Positions 1 to 6,707 are shown, numbered from the stretch's first letter. The stretch is DNA of 17,937 bases from an uncultured Actinomycetes bacterium (GCA_903911165.1 CAIWCQ010000071.1:1-17937), one strand, 5' to 3'. Translations and numbers: made by a program. The notes: generated from the sequence alone by a model not told the origin.

Positions 1-1151
1 TCCCGAACCCGCCGGGGGTCATCGAGGCAATACCGCGCCGCGGTGGCCCGGTCGCCATCCTCGCTGTGCCGGACCACGATGCCGATGCCGTCGTTGAGGA
101 CGGCGTCGAAGGCGTCCTCATCGGTCAGGTCGTCCCCGACGAAGATCGGTAATAGCGCCCCGTCACCGGTCATCTCCCCGGCGATCCACTGCAGTGTCTT
201 GCCCTTGTCCCAGTCCACATCCGGACGAAGTTCGACGACTTTGCGTCCGGAGGTCACCCTCAGTCCGTTGCGCTTGCCGACATCATGCACCGCGGCGGTC
301 ACGGTGCCGGCCGCATCGGGACCGGCGTTGCGGAAGTGCACCGCGACTGCGTACCGCTTGTGTTCCACCGACACTCCAACATCAGCACGAAGATGTTCGG
401 TGAGCTCGGCTGCGGCGCGCTCGAGTATCGGAATAGCCTGCGCGGCAGCCTCATTGCTGTGATTTGTCCCGTCCGGGCAGAGAATCTCGAAGCCGTGACT
501 GCCCGCGTACCACAGGCCCGGAATGCCGACCCGATCGACGATGTCGGCGAGATCGCGGCCGGACAGCACCGCCACCGGGTAGAGCGCCGCGAGGGCGCGC
601 AGGGCCTCGGCGGCCCCGTCCACCAGGGTGGCGGTCCCGGGTTGGTCGACGATCGTCGACAGGGTGCCATCGAAGTCGAAGAAGAACGCGGGCCGACGCG
701 CTGCCATCACTGCGTCTATGTCAGCGGAGCGTGCCAGTGCGTCTGGCAGGCCGGACATCCGGCGGTCGATGGTGTGGACCGCGACCTGCGCCGGGTCACC
801 CACTATCGCGTCGGCCCCACGCGCCGCAAGCGCGGCGGCCAGGCCCCCCGGCGTCGCGGACACGGTGGCGACGCCGATGACGAGGCCGAACCCGGACGCG
901 CGCGCGGCGGCGACACCGGCCTCGGTTCCGGTGATGACGACGGTGCGGCCCGGGCGCGCGCCGAGGCGGCGCGCGGCCTCGACCAATATCGTCGGCTGGC
1001 GATCCGCTGAGACCGTCGCGACGGCTAGGCCGGCATCCTCAAGTCTGCGCGCCAGCGTCCCCGCCGACGCCAAGACCGGTCCCTTGAGATCGAACAGCAC
1101 GGCGTCGTGGTGGCGGGGGTCGATTCCCGCCCGCGCACCGAGGTCCGACAT
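1..1151 (-). CDS. otsB: Trehalose-6-phosphate phosphatase (OtsB family), 3' end cut by window edge
   Basis: Removes phosphate from trehalose 6-phosphate to give trehalose, the last step of the OtsA-OtsB pathway, in the cytoplasm. About 383 residues are visible. The phosphatase part carries HAD motif I DFDGTLS (D159, D161), SGRD with S197, DWDKGK at 313-318 and GDDLTDED at 339-346, so the catalytic set is complete. Residues 1-145 resemble the N-terminal segment of M. tuberculosis OtsB2: a HAD-like remnant whose motif I reads FDLKG and lacks the catalytic Asp pair. OtsB2 is about 391 residues, so the gene may stop just outside the window. A C-terminal GH65 domain, as in OtsB1, cannot be excluded. 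ATG at 1151 is preferred; an in-frame GTG at 1181 is an alternative, and neither has a strong ribosome binding site. It is divergent from the stress protein gene at 1326 and shares its upstream DosR-box candidate. Confidence 0.88.
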   Translation of the reverse strand, partial: MSDLGARAGIDPRHHDAVLFDLKGPVLASAGTLARRLEDAGLAVATVSADRQPTILVEAARRLGARPGRTVVITGTEAGVAAARASGFGLVIGVATVSATPGGLAAALAARGADAIVGDPAQVAVHTIDRRMSGLPDALARSADIDAVMAARRPAFFFDFDGTLSTIVDQPGTATLVDGAAEALRALAALYPVAVLSGRDLADIVDRVGIPGLWYAGSHGFEILCPDGTNHSNEAAAQAIPILERAAAELTEHLRADVGVSVEHKRYAVAVHFRNAGPDAAGTVTAAVHDVGKRNGLRVTSGRKVVELRPDVDWDKGKTLQWIAGEMTGDGALLPIFVGDDLTDEDAFDAVLNDGIGIVVRHSEDGDRATAARYCLDDPRRVR

Positions 1152-1225
1152 GGGATCGACGATAGGCCAATCCGAAGGCACCGCGCGGCCCGGGGCGAAG
1201 CCGATCAGGGCCGTCCGACCCGGCG

Positions 1226-1245
1226 TAGGTGACCAATGTCCCTGA
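1226..1245. promoter_or_regulatory. Candidate DosR/DevR box
   Basis: TAGGTGACCAATGTCCCTGA matches the published DosR consensus TTSGGGACTWWAGTCCCSAA at 14 of 20 positions. The half-site cores are GTGAC and GTCCC, one mismatch from GGGAC/GTCCC, with the correct 4-nt spacing. Its centre lies about 43 bp upstream of the start site expected from the -10 hexamer at 1267-1272, the usual position for DosR activation. A poorer 11/20 match abuts it at 1205-1224, which could be a secondary site. The box lies between divergent otsB (ATG 1151) and usp (ATG 1326) and could serve both. Match counts were made by eye. Confidence 0.6.
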
Positions 1246-1266
1246 CCCGGAGGGCGCGGCCGACAG

Positions 1267-1272
1267 TAAAAT
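1267..1272 (+). promoter_or_regulatory. -10-like hexamer for the stress protein gene
   Basis: TAAAAT matches the sigma-A consensus TATAAT at 5 of 6 positions in an otherwise GC-rich region. The best -35 position (TGACCC, 1243-1248, 18-bp spacer) is poor and abuts the DosR-box candidate, as expected for an activator-dependent promoter. The start site would be near 1279, leaving a leader of about 47 nt that ends in the Shine-Dalgarno GGAGGA at 1315-1320. Confidence 0.5.
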
Positions 1273-1325
1273 CAAAACGGTCCGGGTAGCGGGATCAGCA
1301 TCTGTTCGGATATCGGAGGAACCAA

Positions 1326-2216
1326 ATGGCAACCGCGGCAAACACTCAACCGATCACGGTCGGCGTGGACGGTTCGGCGGTGTCACAGGTGGCCGTCGAC
1401 TGGGCTGCCCGGGCCGCCCTACTGCGCGGAGCTCCGCTCAAGGTCGTCCATGTCCTCAACCCCCCAGTCGTGACGGCATTCCCGGAAGTGCCGATGCCGG
1501 CGGGCTACCTGCAGTGGCAGGAGGACGAGGGCCGCAGAGTGCTCGCCGCTGCCGTCAAGATGGCTGAGGAGGCCGCCCATCTGCTGGGCGCCCCGGCGAT
1601 CGAGGTCACCGGTGAAATGGTCGCCGGAAGCTCGGTGCCGGTACTCGCCGAGGAGTCCAATCGGGCACAGTTGATCGTGGTGGGCTGCCGCGGACGCGGC
1701 GCATTGGCTCGCGGGCTGTTGGGCTCGGTCAGCACCGGTCTCGTTCACCACGCGCACTGCCCGGTAGCGATCATCCATGACGAGGACCCGTTGATGCCCC
1801 ATCCTTCGTTGGCTTCGGTGGTGGTGGGAGTGGACGGCTCACCGGCATCCGAGCGCGCCGTGGCGATCGCCTTCGAGGAAGCATCGTTGCGCGGCGTCGA
1901 CCTGGTGGCCGTGCATGCCTGGAGCGATACCGGGGTCTTGGAGTTCCCCGGGGCGGACTGGTCGGAGTTGCGGACCAGGGCCGAGGAGACCCTCAGTGAG
2001 CGGTTGGCAGGTTGGGGAGAGCGTTATCCGGACGTCCTGGTGCGCCGCATCGTCGTGGCCGACCGCCCCGCCCACCAACTACTCGAGCAGGCCGCGACGG
2101 CCCAACTTCTGGTGGTCGGCAGTCACGGCCGGGGCGGCTTCGCCGGCATGGTGCTGGGTTCGGTGAGCACCTCGGTGATCCACGGCGCCCAAATGCCGGT
2201 GATCGTCGCGCGCTAA
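1326..2216 (+). CDS. Tandem-domain universal stress protein (Rv2623/Rv2005c type)
   Basis: A 296-residue protein of two fused Usp domains (about 8-150 and 162-296), the usual length for mycobacterial tandem Usps such as Rv2623. Both halves keep the ATP-binding pattern: VGVDGS with D15 and D170, and G-x2-G-x9-GS at 120-134 and 265-279. ATP binding by both domains is therefore likely. In M. tuberculosis, proteins of this kind belong to the DosR dormancy regulon, and Rv2623 slows growth in an ATP-dependent way; the same role here is inferred. The start is well supported by GGAGGA (1315-1320), 5 nt before ATG 1326. A DosR-box candidate and a -10 hexamer lie upstream. The gene meets the membrane protein gene tail to tail, with the stop codons overlapping. 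No signal peptide is seen. Confidence 0.93.
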   Translation: MATAANTQPITVGVDGSAVSQVAVDWAARAALLRGAPLKVVHVLNPPVVTAFPEVPMPAGYLQWQEDEGRRVLAAAVKMAEEAAHLLGAPAIEVTGEMVAGSSVPVLAEESNRAQLIVVGCRGRGALARGLLGSVSTGLVHHAHCPVAIIHDEDPLMPHPSLASVVVGVDGSPASERAVAIAFEEASLRGVDLVAVHAWSDTGVLEFPGADWSELRTRAEETLSERLAGWGERYPDVLVRRIVVADRPAHQLLEQAATAQLLVVGSHGRGGFAGMVLGSVSTSVIHGAQMPVIVAR

Positions 2217-2599
2217 CTGCGCGTCGTGATCTCCCGTTTGCGCGTCGCGCCCCAGAGTCCTACCGCGATCCCTATCACCGCACCGCCGAGACCGATCACG
2301 CGCTGTGATCGCTTCATCTCGTGGTGCACACCCACACCGCCCAGCAGATCGGCACCGTCAGCGCCCGCGGATGCGAGGAACCATCCTCGGGTGTCGTTGC
2401 CGCGCAGCGCGGCTGCGGTGAGCAGTCCGCCGATCAGGGCGTCGCGGTAGCCCATTGAGCGCAGCAACAGTCGTGCGGTCGGGGCCGGTTCATCAGGATC
2501 GCCCCAGAGTCGGTTGGCCCGGACGGGGTCGATGAGAAATGAGACGCCTGATGCGAGCCGGATGCCGCCGGCAATGAGCGCGGCACGGTCGACCGTCAT
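2213..2599 (-). CDS. Small hydrophobic membrane protein, last gene of the sensor operon
   Basis: 128 residues; I do not recognise the family with confidence. Hydrophobic stretches lie near residues 6-24 (AALIAGGIRLASG), 51-67 (YRDALIGGLLTAAAL) and 100-118 (VIGLGGAVIGIAVGLWGA). They are separated by a charged loop with WGDPDEPAP and a Gly/Asp-rich stretch, and the C-terminus is basic (RKREITTR). This suggests three short membrane segments or hairpins. ATG 2599 was chosen because a longer start at 2662 would overlap the kinase gene by about 40 nt. With ATG 2599 the gap to the kinase stop (2622) is 22 nt. The ribosome binding site is weak, so translation may depend on the upstream gene. Its place suggests a link to the two-component system or to the stress response, but no function can be assigned. 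Confidence 0.7.
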   Translation of the reverse strand: MTVDRAALIAGGIRLASGVSFLIDPVRANRLWGDPDEPAPTARLLLRSMGYRDALIGGLLTAAALRGNDTRGWFLASAGADGADLLGGVGVHHEMKRSQRVIGLGGAVIGIAVGLWGATRKREITTRS

Positions 2600-2621
2600 G
2601 GTTTTCAGCCTAACGCCGCGA

Positions 2622-4445
2622 TCAGACCAGCGGAGCCCACCAGTGCAGGAGTGTTCCGCCACCCGGCGCCTCGGTGATGGTCAAATGTCCGTCGACCTCC
2701 TCGGCGCGGACGCGGAGATTGGTCAGCCCACTGGGCGTCACGATCGCGGGCATGCCGCACCCGTCGTCAAGCACCTCGATGCTGAAGTCGTCCTCGACCC
2801 GCACGGTAACGGTGAGCGCGGTAGCGCCCGCGTGCCGCACCACATTGCTGACTGCTTCGCGCACCACCGCCTCGGCATGGTCGGCGAGTGGCGGCTCTAC
2901 CACCGAAAGCGGGCCGATGAACTGCAGGGTGGTACGAAGTCCAGATCCGGAGAACGCCGCGATCGCCTGATCGAGTCGTTGGCGCAGTCGGGTGGTTCCC
3001 TGGGATCCGCCGTGCAGGTCGAAGATCGTCGTTCGAATTTCCTGGATCACGCCCTGCAACTCATCGACGACATCGTCCAGACGCGTCCGCACCTGCGGCG
3101 ACCCGACACTCTGGCTGGCGCCCTGCAGCGACAGGCCGGCAGCGAACAGCCGCTGGATGACGTGGTCGTGCAGGTCGCGCGCAATCCGTTCGCGATCGGC
3201 GATCACGTCGAGTTCGCGCATCCGGCGCTGGGTGTTGGCCAACTGCCAGGCCAGCGTCGCCTGGTCAGTGAAAGTCGCCATGATCTGCAACTGGTCGTCG
3301 GTGAACTCCGGGGCACCTCGACGCTTCTGGACCACCACGACGCCGGCAACGGTCTCGGTCGTTCGCAGCGGCAGCACCATTGCCGGGCCCGCGCCGGGAA
3401 TCGGCGGCACACCGGTGAGCGCCGGCAGCAGCCGAGGCGTTCGATCGGTCAGGACAGCCCCGAAGATGCTGACCGGCAGACCGGTCGGCGCGGGGTCTGC
3501 GCCGGTGCCTGCCGGACCCGCCGACGCGACCACCACCAGTTCGTCCACCTCGGACGCGGCTACCGCGGTGTTGTTGGGCACGGCCACCAGCACCGCATCC
3601 GCCTGGGTCAACCGCAACGCCGAATCGGCGATGAGCTGGAATACCCGGGCCGGTTCGTCGCCGCCCAACAGTTCGGTGGCGATATCACGGGTGGCTTCGA
3701 TCCAGGTCAGGCGTTCGCGGGACTGCTCGTAGAGCCGGGCGTTATCGGTCGCGATTCCGGCGAGCAGGGTCTCATTTCTCTCCCGCTCGATGGTGCGGCC
3801 CAATTGAGTGCTGGCCTTGGCTATCAGGCTCAGCAGGGCGTCATCTTCGGGCATCGGGTGGGCGCCGAAGAATTCCAGCGACCCCACAACCTCGGATCTG
3901 ACCAGAATCGGGGTGCTAAACGCCATCCGCATCCCTGACCGCAGGGCGCTGTCCTTGCGCAGAAAGTTGTCGCATATAGCCAGGTCGTCAAACCAGACCG
4001 GTGCGCCTGATTCCCAAACCTGACCCGGCAGGCCCACCCCGGGGGTGAATTCGAGTTCCGCTGTGGCGGAGCGCAATTCGGAGATATCCAGGCCTGGGCC
4101 GTGATGCCAGATTCCGGTCGGCCGCATCCGGCGGTCAGCACCTTCGCCGCTGATGATGTAGGCGTGCGCCGCGGGCCACCCGGTGAAGTGGCAGATGTAC
4201 TTCAGGGCGGAAGCAAGCACCTCGGAGACCGAATCGGACTGGTTGGCCATGATGGTGATAGTGAAGAGGACCTCGAGATCGCGTTGCTTCTGGTAGAGGT
4301 CGCGCAGTCCGCGTTCGGCGATGTCCTCCGCCTCGTGACGGATCTTCCGCTCCCGCTCCAACCGGCGGGCGAGCAGTTTGTTCTCGGCTGTCAGTTCGGC
4401 GACCAGACCCGCTGGGCTGCGAACCTTTTCGCGTTTCGGAGCCAT
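2622..4445 (-). CDS. DevS/DosT-type histidine kinase with a replaced sensory input
   Basis: 607 residues, apparently soluble, with no membrane segment. Order: coiled coil (about 15-60), GAF domain 1 (about 62-222), GAF domain 2 (about 245-402), HisKA_3 (about 415-480) and HATPase_c (about 520-605). From about residue 249 onward it closely resembles M. tuberculosis DevS, including RDIATELL, the RRMRELDV linker, DLHDHVIQRLF with phospho-acceptor H426, the N-box around N534 and DDGCG at 560-564. The kinase should therefore be active and should phosphorylate the DevR-type regulator of the same operon. GAF 1 is not DevS GAF-A: its GWPAAHAY, GVGLPGQVWESG and GSLEFFG motifs are of the type found in phytochrome-like PAS/GAF kinases. 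I could not align the DevS haem ligand H149, so haem binding is doubtful. ATG 4445 follows AGGGCGGGA and is 7 nt past the H-NOX stop, which suggests tight co-expression with the likely sensor partner. Confidence 0.92.
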   Translation of the reverse strand: MAPKREKVRSPAGLVAELTAENKLLARRLERERKIRHEAEDIAERGLRDLYQKQRDLEVLFTITIMANQSDSVSEVLASALKYICHFTGWPAAHAYIISGEGADRRMRPTGIWHHGPGLDISELRSATAELEFTPGVGLPGQVWESGAPVWFDDLAICDNFLRKDSALRSGMRMAFSTPILVRSEVVGSLEFFGAHPMPEDDALLSLIAKASTQLGRTIERERNETLLAGIATDNARLYEQSRERLTWIEATRDIATELLGGDEPARVFQLIADSALRLTQADAVLVAVPNNTAVAASEVDELVVVASAGPAGTGADPAPTGLPVSIFGAVLTDRTPRLLPALTGVPPIPGAGPAMVLPLRTTETVAGVVVVQKRRGAPEFTDDQLQIMATFTDQATLAWQLANTQRRMRELDVIADRERIARDLHDHVIQRLFAAGLSLQGASQSVGSPQVRTRLDDVVDELQGVIQEIRTTIFDLHGGSQGTTRLRQRLDQAIAAFSGSGLRTTLQFIGPLSVVEPPLADHAEAVVREAVSNVVRHAGATALTVTVRVEDDFSIEVLDDGCGMPAIVTPSGLTNLRVRAEEVDGHLTITEAPGGGTLLHWWAPLV

Positions 4446-4452
4446 TCCCGCC

Positions 4453-4989
4453 CTAGGCTTTTGTCACGGCGATCAGGCAACTGTCCGCGCCATCGTGCAT
4501 GCATTCCCGGTGTTGCACCACCAGTGCCTCACCGTAGTGGTCGCCGGCGCCGAGGATGAAGCCGTGGGCGAGGTCGCAAAGCTGGCGCGGCGAGCGGTAG
4601 CCAATCGTCAGTGACCCATCCGGCGGCGAGGTGAACGCGAAATGGGGACAGTAGGCGCCGGAATAGAGTTTGCGCACCTCGGGGTGGATGACGTCGTTGA
4701 GCGACAGCAGGAACGGCATCGTCTTCTGATGTGTGGTGAAAAACTCGGGCCAGCGTTTCGCCATACCGGGTATCGCCCGCTGTCCGAACCATCGGAGCAC
4801 CTCGCCCTCCGGCAGCGAGAGTTTGGCTGCGGCGGCCGACACCAGTGCCATGATTTCCGCATCGTCGTAGCTGCCGAGCGAGGTGTAGACGCCGTCCAGT
4901 CCGGCCGCATCGAGCAGTTCGTCCCACGTGGGTTCGCCGTAGGCGTCAACCACCACGTTTTCGAGCAGGTGGAAGATGATGCCCTTCAT
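4453..4989 (-). CDS. Stand-alone H-NOX (haem-NO-binding, HNOB) sensor protein
   Basis: 178 residues, the normal length for a bacterial H-NOX. It starts MKGIIFHLLE, typical of the family. The proximal haem ligand is H102 in LNDVIHPEV, and the haem-propionate motif YRSPR gives Y131, S133 and R135, the same numbers as in the Thermoanaerobacter protein. Position 140, the distal Tyr of O2-binding H-NOX, is Leu, so a preference for NO over O2 is inferred. C138, H160, C163 and C171 have the spacing (22, 3, 8) of the zinc-binding C139/H161/C164/C172 of Vibrio cholerae H-NOX, a site linked to redox sensing. Bacterial H-NOX proteins usually control a neighbouring histidine kinase or cyclic-di-GMP enzyme; here the partner would be the kinase 7 nt downstream. 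GGAGG sits 4 nt before ATG 4989. The gap to devR is 27 nt. Confidence 0.93.
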   Translation of the reverse strand: MKGIIFHLLENVVVDAYGEPTWDELLDAAGLDGVYTSLGSYDDAEIMALVSAAAAKLSLPEGEVLRWFGQRAIPGMAKRWPEFFTTHQKTMPFLLSLNDVIHPEVRKLYSGAYCPHFAFTSPPDGSLTIGYRSPRQLCDLAHGFILGAGDHYGEALVVQHRECMHDGADSCLIAVTKA

Positions 4990-5016
4990 GCGGCCTCCGG
5001 AACCCGGTCCACCGAA

Positions 5017-5664
5017 TCAATTCTCCCGCGTTCGTTGTTGTTCAAGTTTGGAGACGAAAACCGCCGCCTGGGTGCGACGTTCCATGCCGAGTTTGGCCAG
5101 CAGTCGAGACACATAGTTCTTGACCGTTTTCTCGGCCAGGAACATCCGGGCGGCAATCTGCCTGTTGGTCAGGCCTTCGCCGAGCAGATTCAACAGCACG
5201 CGTTCCTGGTCGGTGAGCGCCGAGAGCGGATCTGAGCTTTCGGCGGCACCGCGCAACTGGGCCATCAACGCTGCGGCCGCGCGGTTGTCCAGTAGGGAGC
5301 GTCCGGCGCCGACGTCCTTGATGGCCTTCGCCAGTTCCATACCCTTGATGTCCTTGACCACGTAACCGCTGGCGCCGGCCAGGATCGCGTCAAGCATCGC
5401 TTCATCGGAGGTAAACGAGGTCAGCATCAGACACCGGAGTTCCGGCATTTTCGACAATAGGTCGCGGCACAGTTCGATGCCATTGCCATCGGGCAGGCGA
5501 ACGTCGAGCACCGCGACGTCCGGGCGCAGTGCGGGGATCTGGGCCATCGCTTGGGCCACCGAGCCTGCCTCGCCGATCACGTCGACTTCGGGGTCGGCGC
5601 TGAGCAGGTCGATCAGGCCCCTGCGCACGACCTCGTGGTCGTCAACCAGAAAGACCGTGACCAT
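5017..5664 (-). CDS. devR: DevR/DosR-family response regulator
   Basis: 215 residues: a receiver domain (about 1-120), a linker, and a LuxR/NarL-type helix-turn-helix domain (about 147-212). It begins [16 protein letters not shown] and matches M. tuberculosis DosR almost without gaps. The acidic pair D8/D9, phospho-acceptor D54, T82 and K104 are present. The DNA-contact residues of DosR, K179, K182 and N183, sit at the same positions, so the same 20-bp box should be recognised. T198, a PknH target in M. tuberculosis, is kept, while T205 is Ser. The C-terminal tail ([10 protein letters not shown]) differs. The ATG at 5664 follows AGGG by about 7 nt. It lies between the Usp gene (29 nt) and H-NOX (27 nt). 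Whether this is the only DevR of the genome or a second copy cannot be told from this window. Confidence 0.95.
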   Translation of the reverse strand: MVTVFLVDDHEVVRRGLIDLLSADPEVDVIGEAGSVAQAMAQIPALRPDVAVLDVRLPDGNGIELCRDLLSKMPELRCLMLTSFTSDEAMLDAILAGASGYVVKDIKGMELAKAIKDVGAGRSLLDNRAAAALMAQLRGAAESSDPLSALTDQERVLLNLLGEGLTNRQIAARMFLAEKTVKNYVSRLLAKLGMERRTQAAVFVSKLEQQRTREN

Positions 5665-5693
5665 GGACTAACCCTAGCGCGCGGGCGGCGCCG

Positions 5694-6527
5694 TCACAGT
5701 AGGCGTTGGCGATCTACGACCAGGATTGTGCAGTTGGTGTCATTCAACGCGGTCTGTCCCAGCGGTCCCAGTAACTCGCCGACGCCGGTGCTGTTCGGTG
5801 CGCCGACCACCACGATGTCGATGTTCGCAGCATGCGTAGACAGGTAGTTCAGTGGGCTGCCGTGGATGGCGACCGGGCGCGCATCGAGATCGGGATAGAG
5901 ATGTTTCCACTGCGACAGCCGCCGGTCCAGCTGGGCGCGCACGAGGCGGTTGCCGTCACCCACCGCGTGCGAGTCGTGGACGTCGGTATAGCGCGACTCC
6001 CAGGCGCCCAGCACGCGCAACGGCGCGTTGCGTAGTCGGGCTTCTGCCACACCGAACTGCAGCACCGCGGCACTGTCCGGGGTGTCGTCCAACTCCACCA
6101 CCACCCAGCCCGGGTTGGCGGGGTCCGGCCGGCCCGGGTCGCGTACCACCGCCACCGGGCAGCGCGCGGAGGTGACCAGTGCCTGTGCCGTGGAGCCGAC
6201 GCGGTCGCTATCGAAATGTTTGACGCCCACCGCCCCGACGCAGATCATCATCGCGTTTCCGGTGGCCGCCAGCAGGGTGGGGACCGGTGCGCCGTCAGCG
6301 ACGTGCGTTTCGATCCGGACCGACCGTCCGCTTGCCCCGACGGCCGCGGCGGCGGCGCGTACGGCCATATCCGCCTCGTCTCGCTCGCCGGTGGCGGCCG
6401 CGGCCACCAGCCGAAGTGGCACATCTCGGCTGGTGGCTTCCTCAATGGCCCAGAGCGCGGCGTCCACCGCGTTCCGGGATCCGTCGATGCCGACAACTAC
6501 CGAAGCCGGGGTGAAATCTTCGGACAT
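5694..6527 (-). CDS. Universal stress protein like Rv3134c, first gene of the sensor operon
   Basis: 277 residues in two Usp domains. The first (about 8-130) keeps VVGIDGS with D15 and G-x2-G-x9-GS at 98-112, so ATP binding is likely. The second (about 140-275) is degenerate: VVVELDD replaces VGVDGS and the glycine motif is broken (VGAPNSTGVGELLGPLG), so it probably does not bind ATP. M. tuberculosis Rv3134c has a similar intact/degenerate layout and is co-transcribed with devR-devS; the same order appears here. ATG 6527 is preferred because AGGAG lies 6 nt before it. GTG 6530 directly upstream would leave only 3 nt. No DosR box as good as the one at 1226 was found within 150 bp upstream. A perfect hairpin lies 70-107 nt before the start. 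Confidence 0.92.
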   Translation of the reverse strand: MSEDFTPASVVVGIDGSRNAVDAALWAIEEATSRDVPLRLVAAAATGERDEADMAVRAAAAAVGASGRSVRIETHVADGAPVPTLLAATGNAMMICVGAVGVKHFDSDRVGSTAQALVTSARCPVAVVRDPGRPDPANPGWVVVELDDTPDSAAVLQFGVAEARLRNAPLRVLGAWESRYTDVHDSHAVGDGNRLVRAQLDRRLSQWKHLYPDLDARPVAIHGSPLNYLSTHAANIDIVVVGAPNSTGVGELLGPLGQTALNDTNCTILVVDRQRLL

Positions 6528-6596
6528 CACGTGCTCCTATCGCCGGACTGGTTGATGTCGACGAGTCTCAGTCTGCTCCAGGGGTAACACGGAAGG

Positions 6597-6634
6597 CCCG
6601 TGCCGCCGGGGAGTCGGTTGCCCGGCGGCACGGG
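6597..6634. repeat. Perfect 14-bp inverted repeat (strong hairpin)
   Basis: CCCGTGCCGCCGGG (6597-6610), a 10-nt loop, then CCCGGCGGCACGGG (6621-6634). All 14 pairs match and 12 of them are G-C. No U-tract follows on either strand, so if it terminates transcription it would be of the tail-less type proposed for mycobacteria. Its place is odd, because it lies upstream of two divergent genes rather than after one. It could form in the leader RNA of the Usp operon, end a short non-coding RNA, or insulate the two promoters. Confidence 0.75.
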
Positions 6635-6707
6635 TCTGAGTGGGTTATCGCGGTGCCGTCGGGGGGTGTTACGGCGTCTGACGATCCGTGTGGATTTGAG
6701 AAATTGG

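Noticed and set aside
285..1010. 241-residue plus-strand reading frame
   Set aside because: Antisense to otsB, whose HAD motifs are intact in the opposite strand.
2213..2662. Longer membrane protein starting at 2662
   Set aside because: Would overlap the kinase gene by 41 nt and add a polar, non-conserved-looking lead; ATG 2599 fits the operon spacing.
2514..3938. 474-residue plus-strand reading frame
   Set aside because: It lies wholly antisense to the histidine kinase gene, which has full family motifs. Its protein is low-complexity (Arg/Gln/Gly-rich) with no domain; long antisense frames are common at this GC content.
3770..4260. Haem binding by GAF domain 1 of the kinase
   Set aside because: Several His residues are present (H86, H94, H114, H115, H196), but none aligns by eye with DevS H149. 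I leave it unclaimed.
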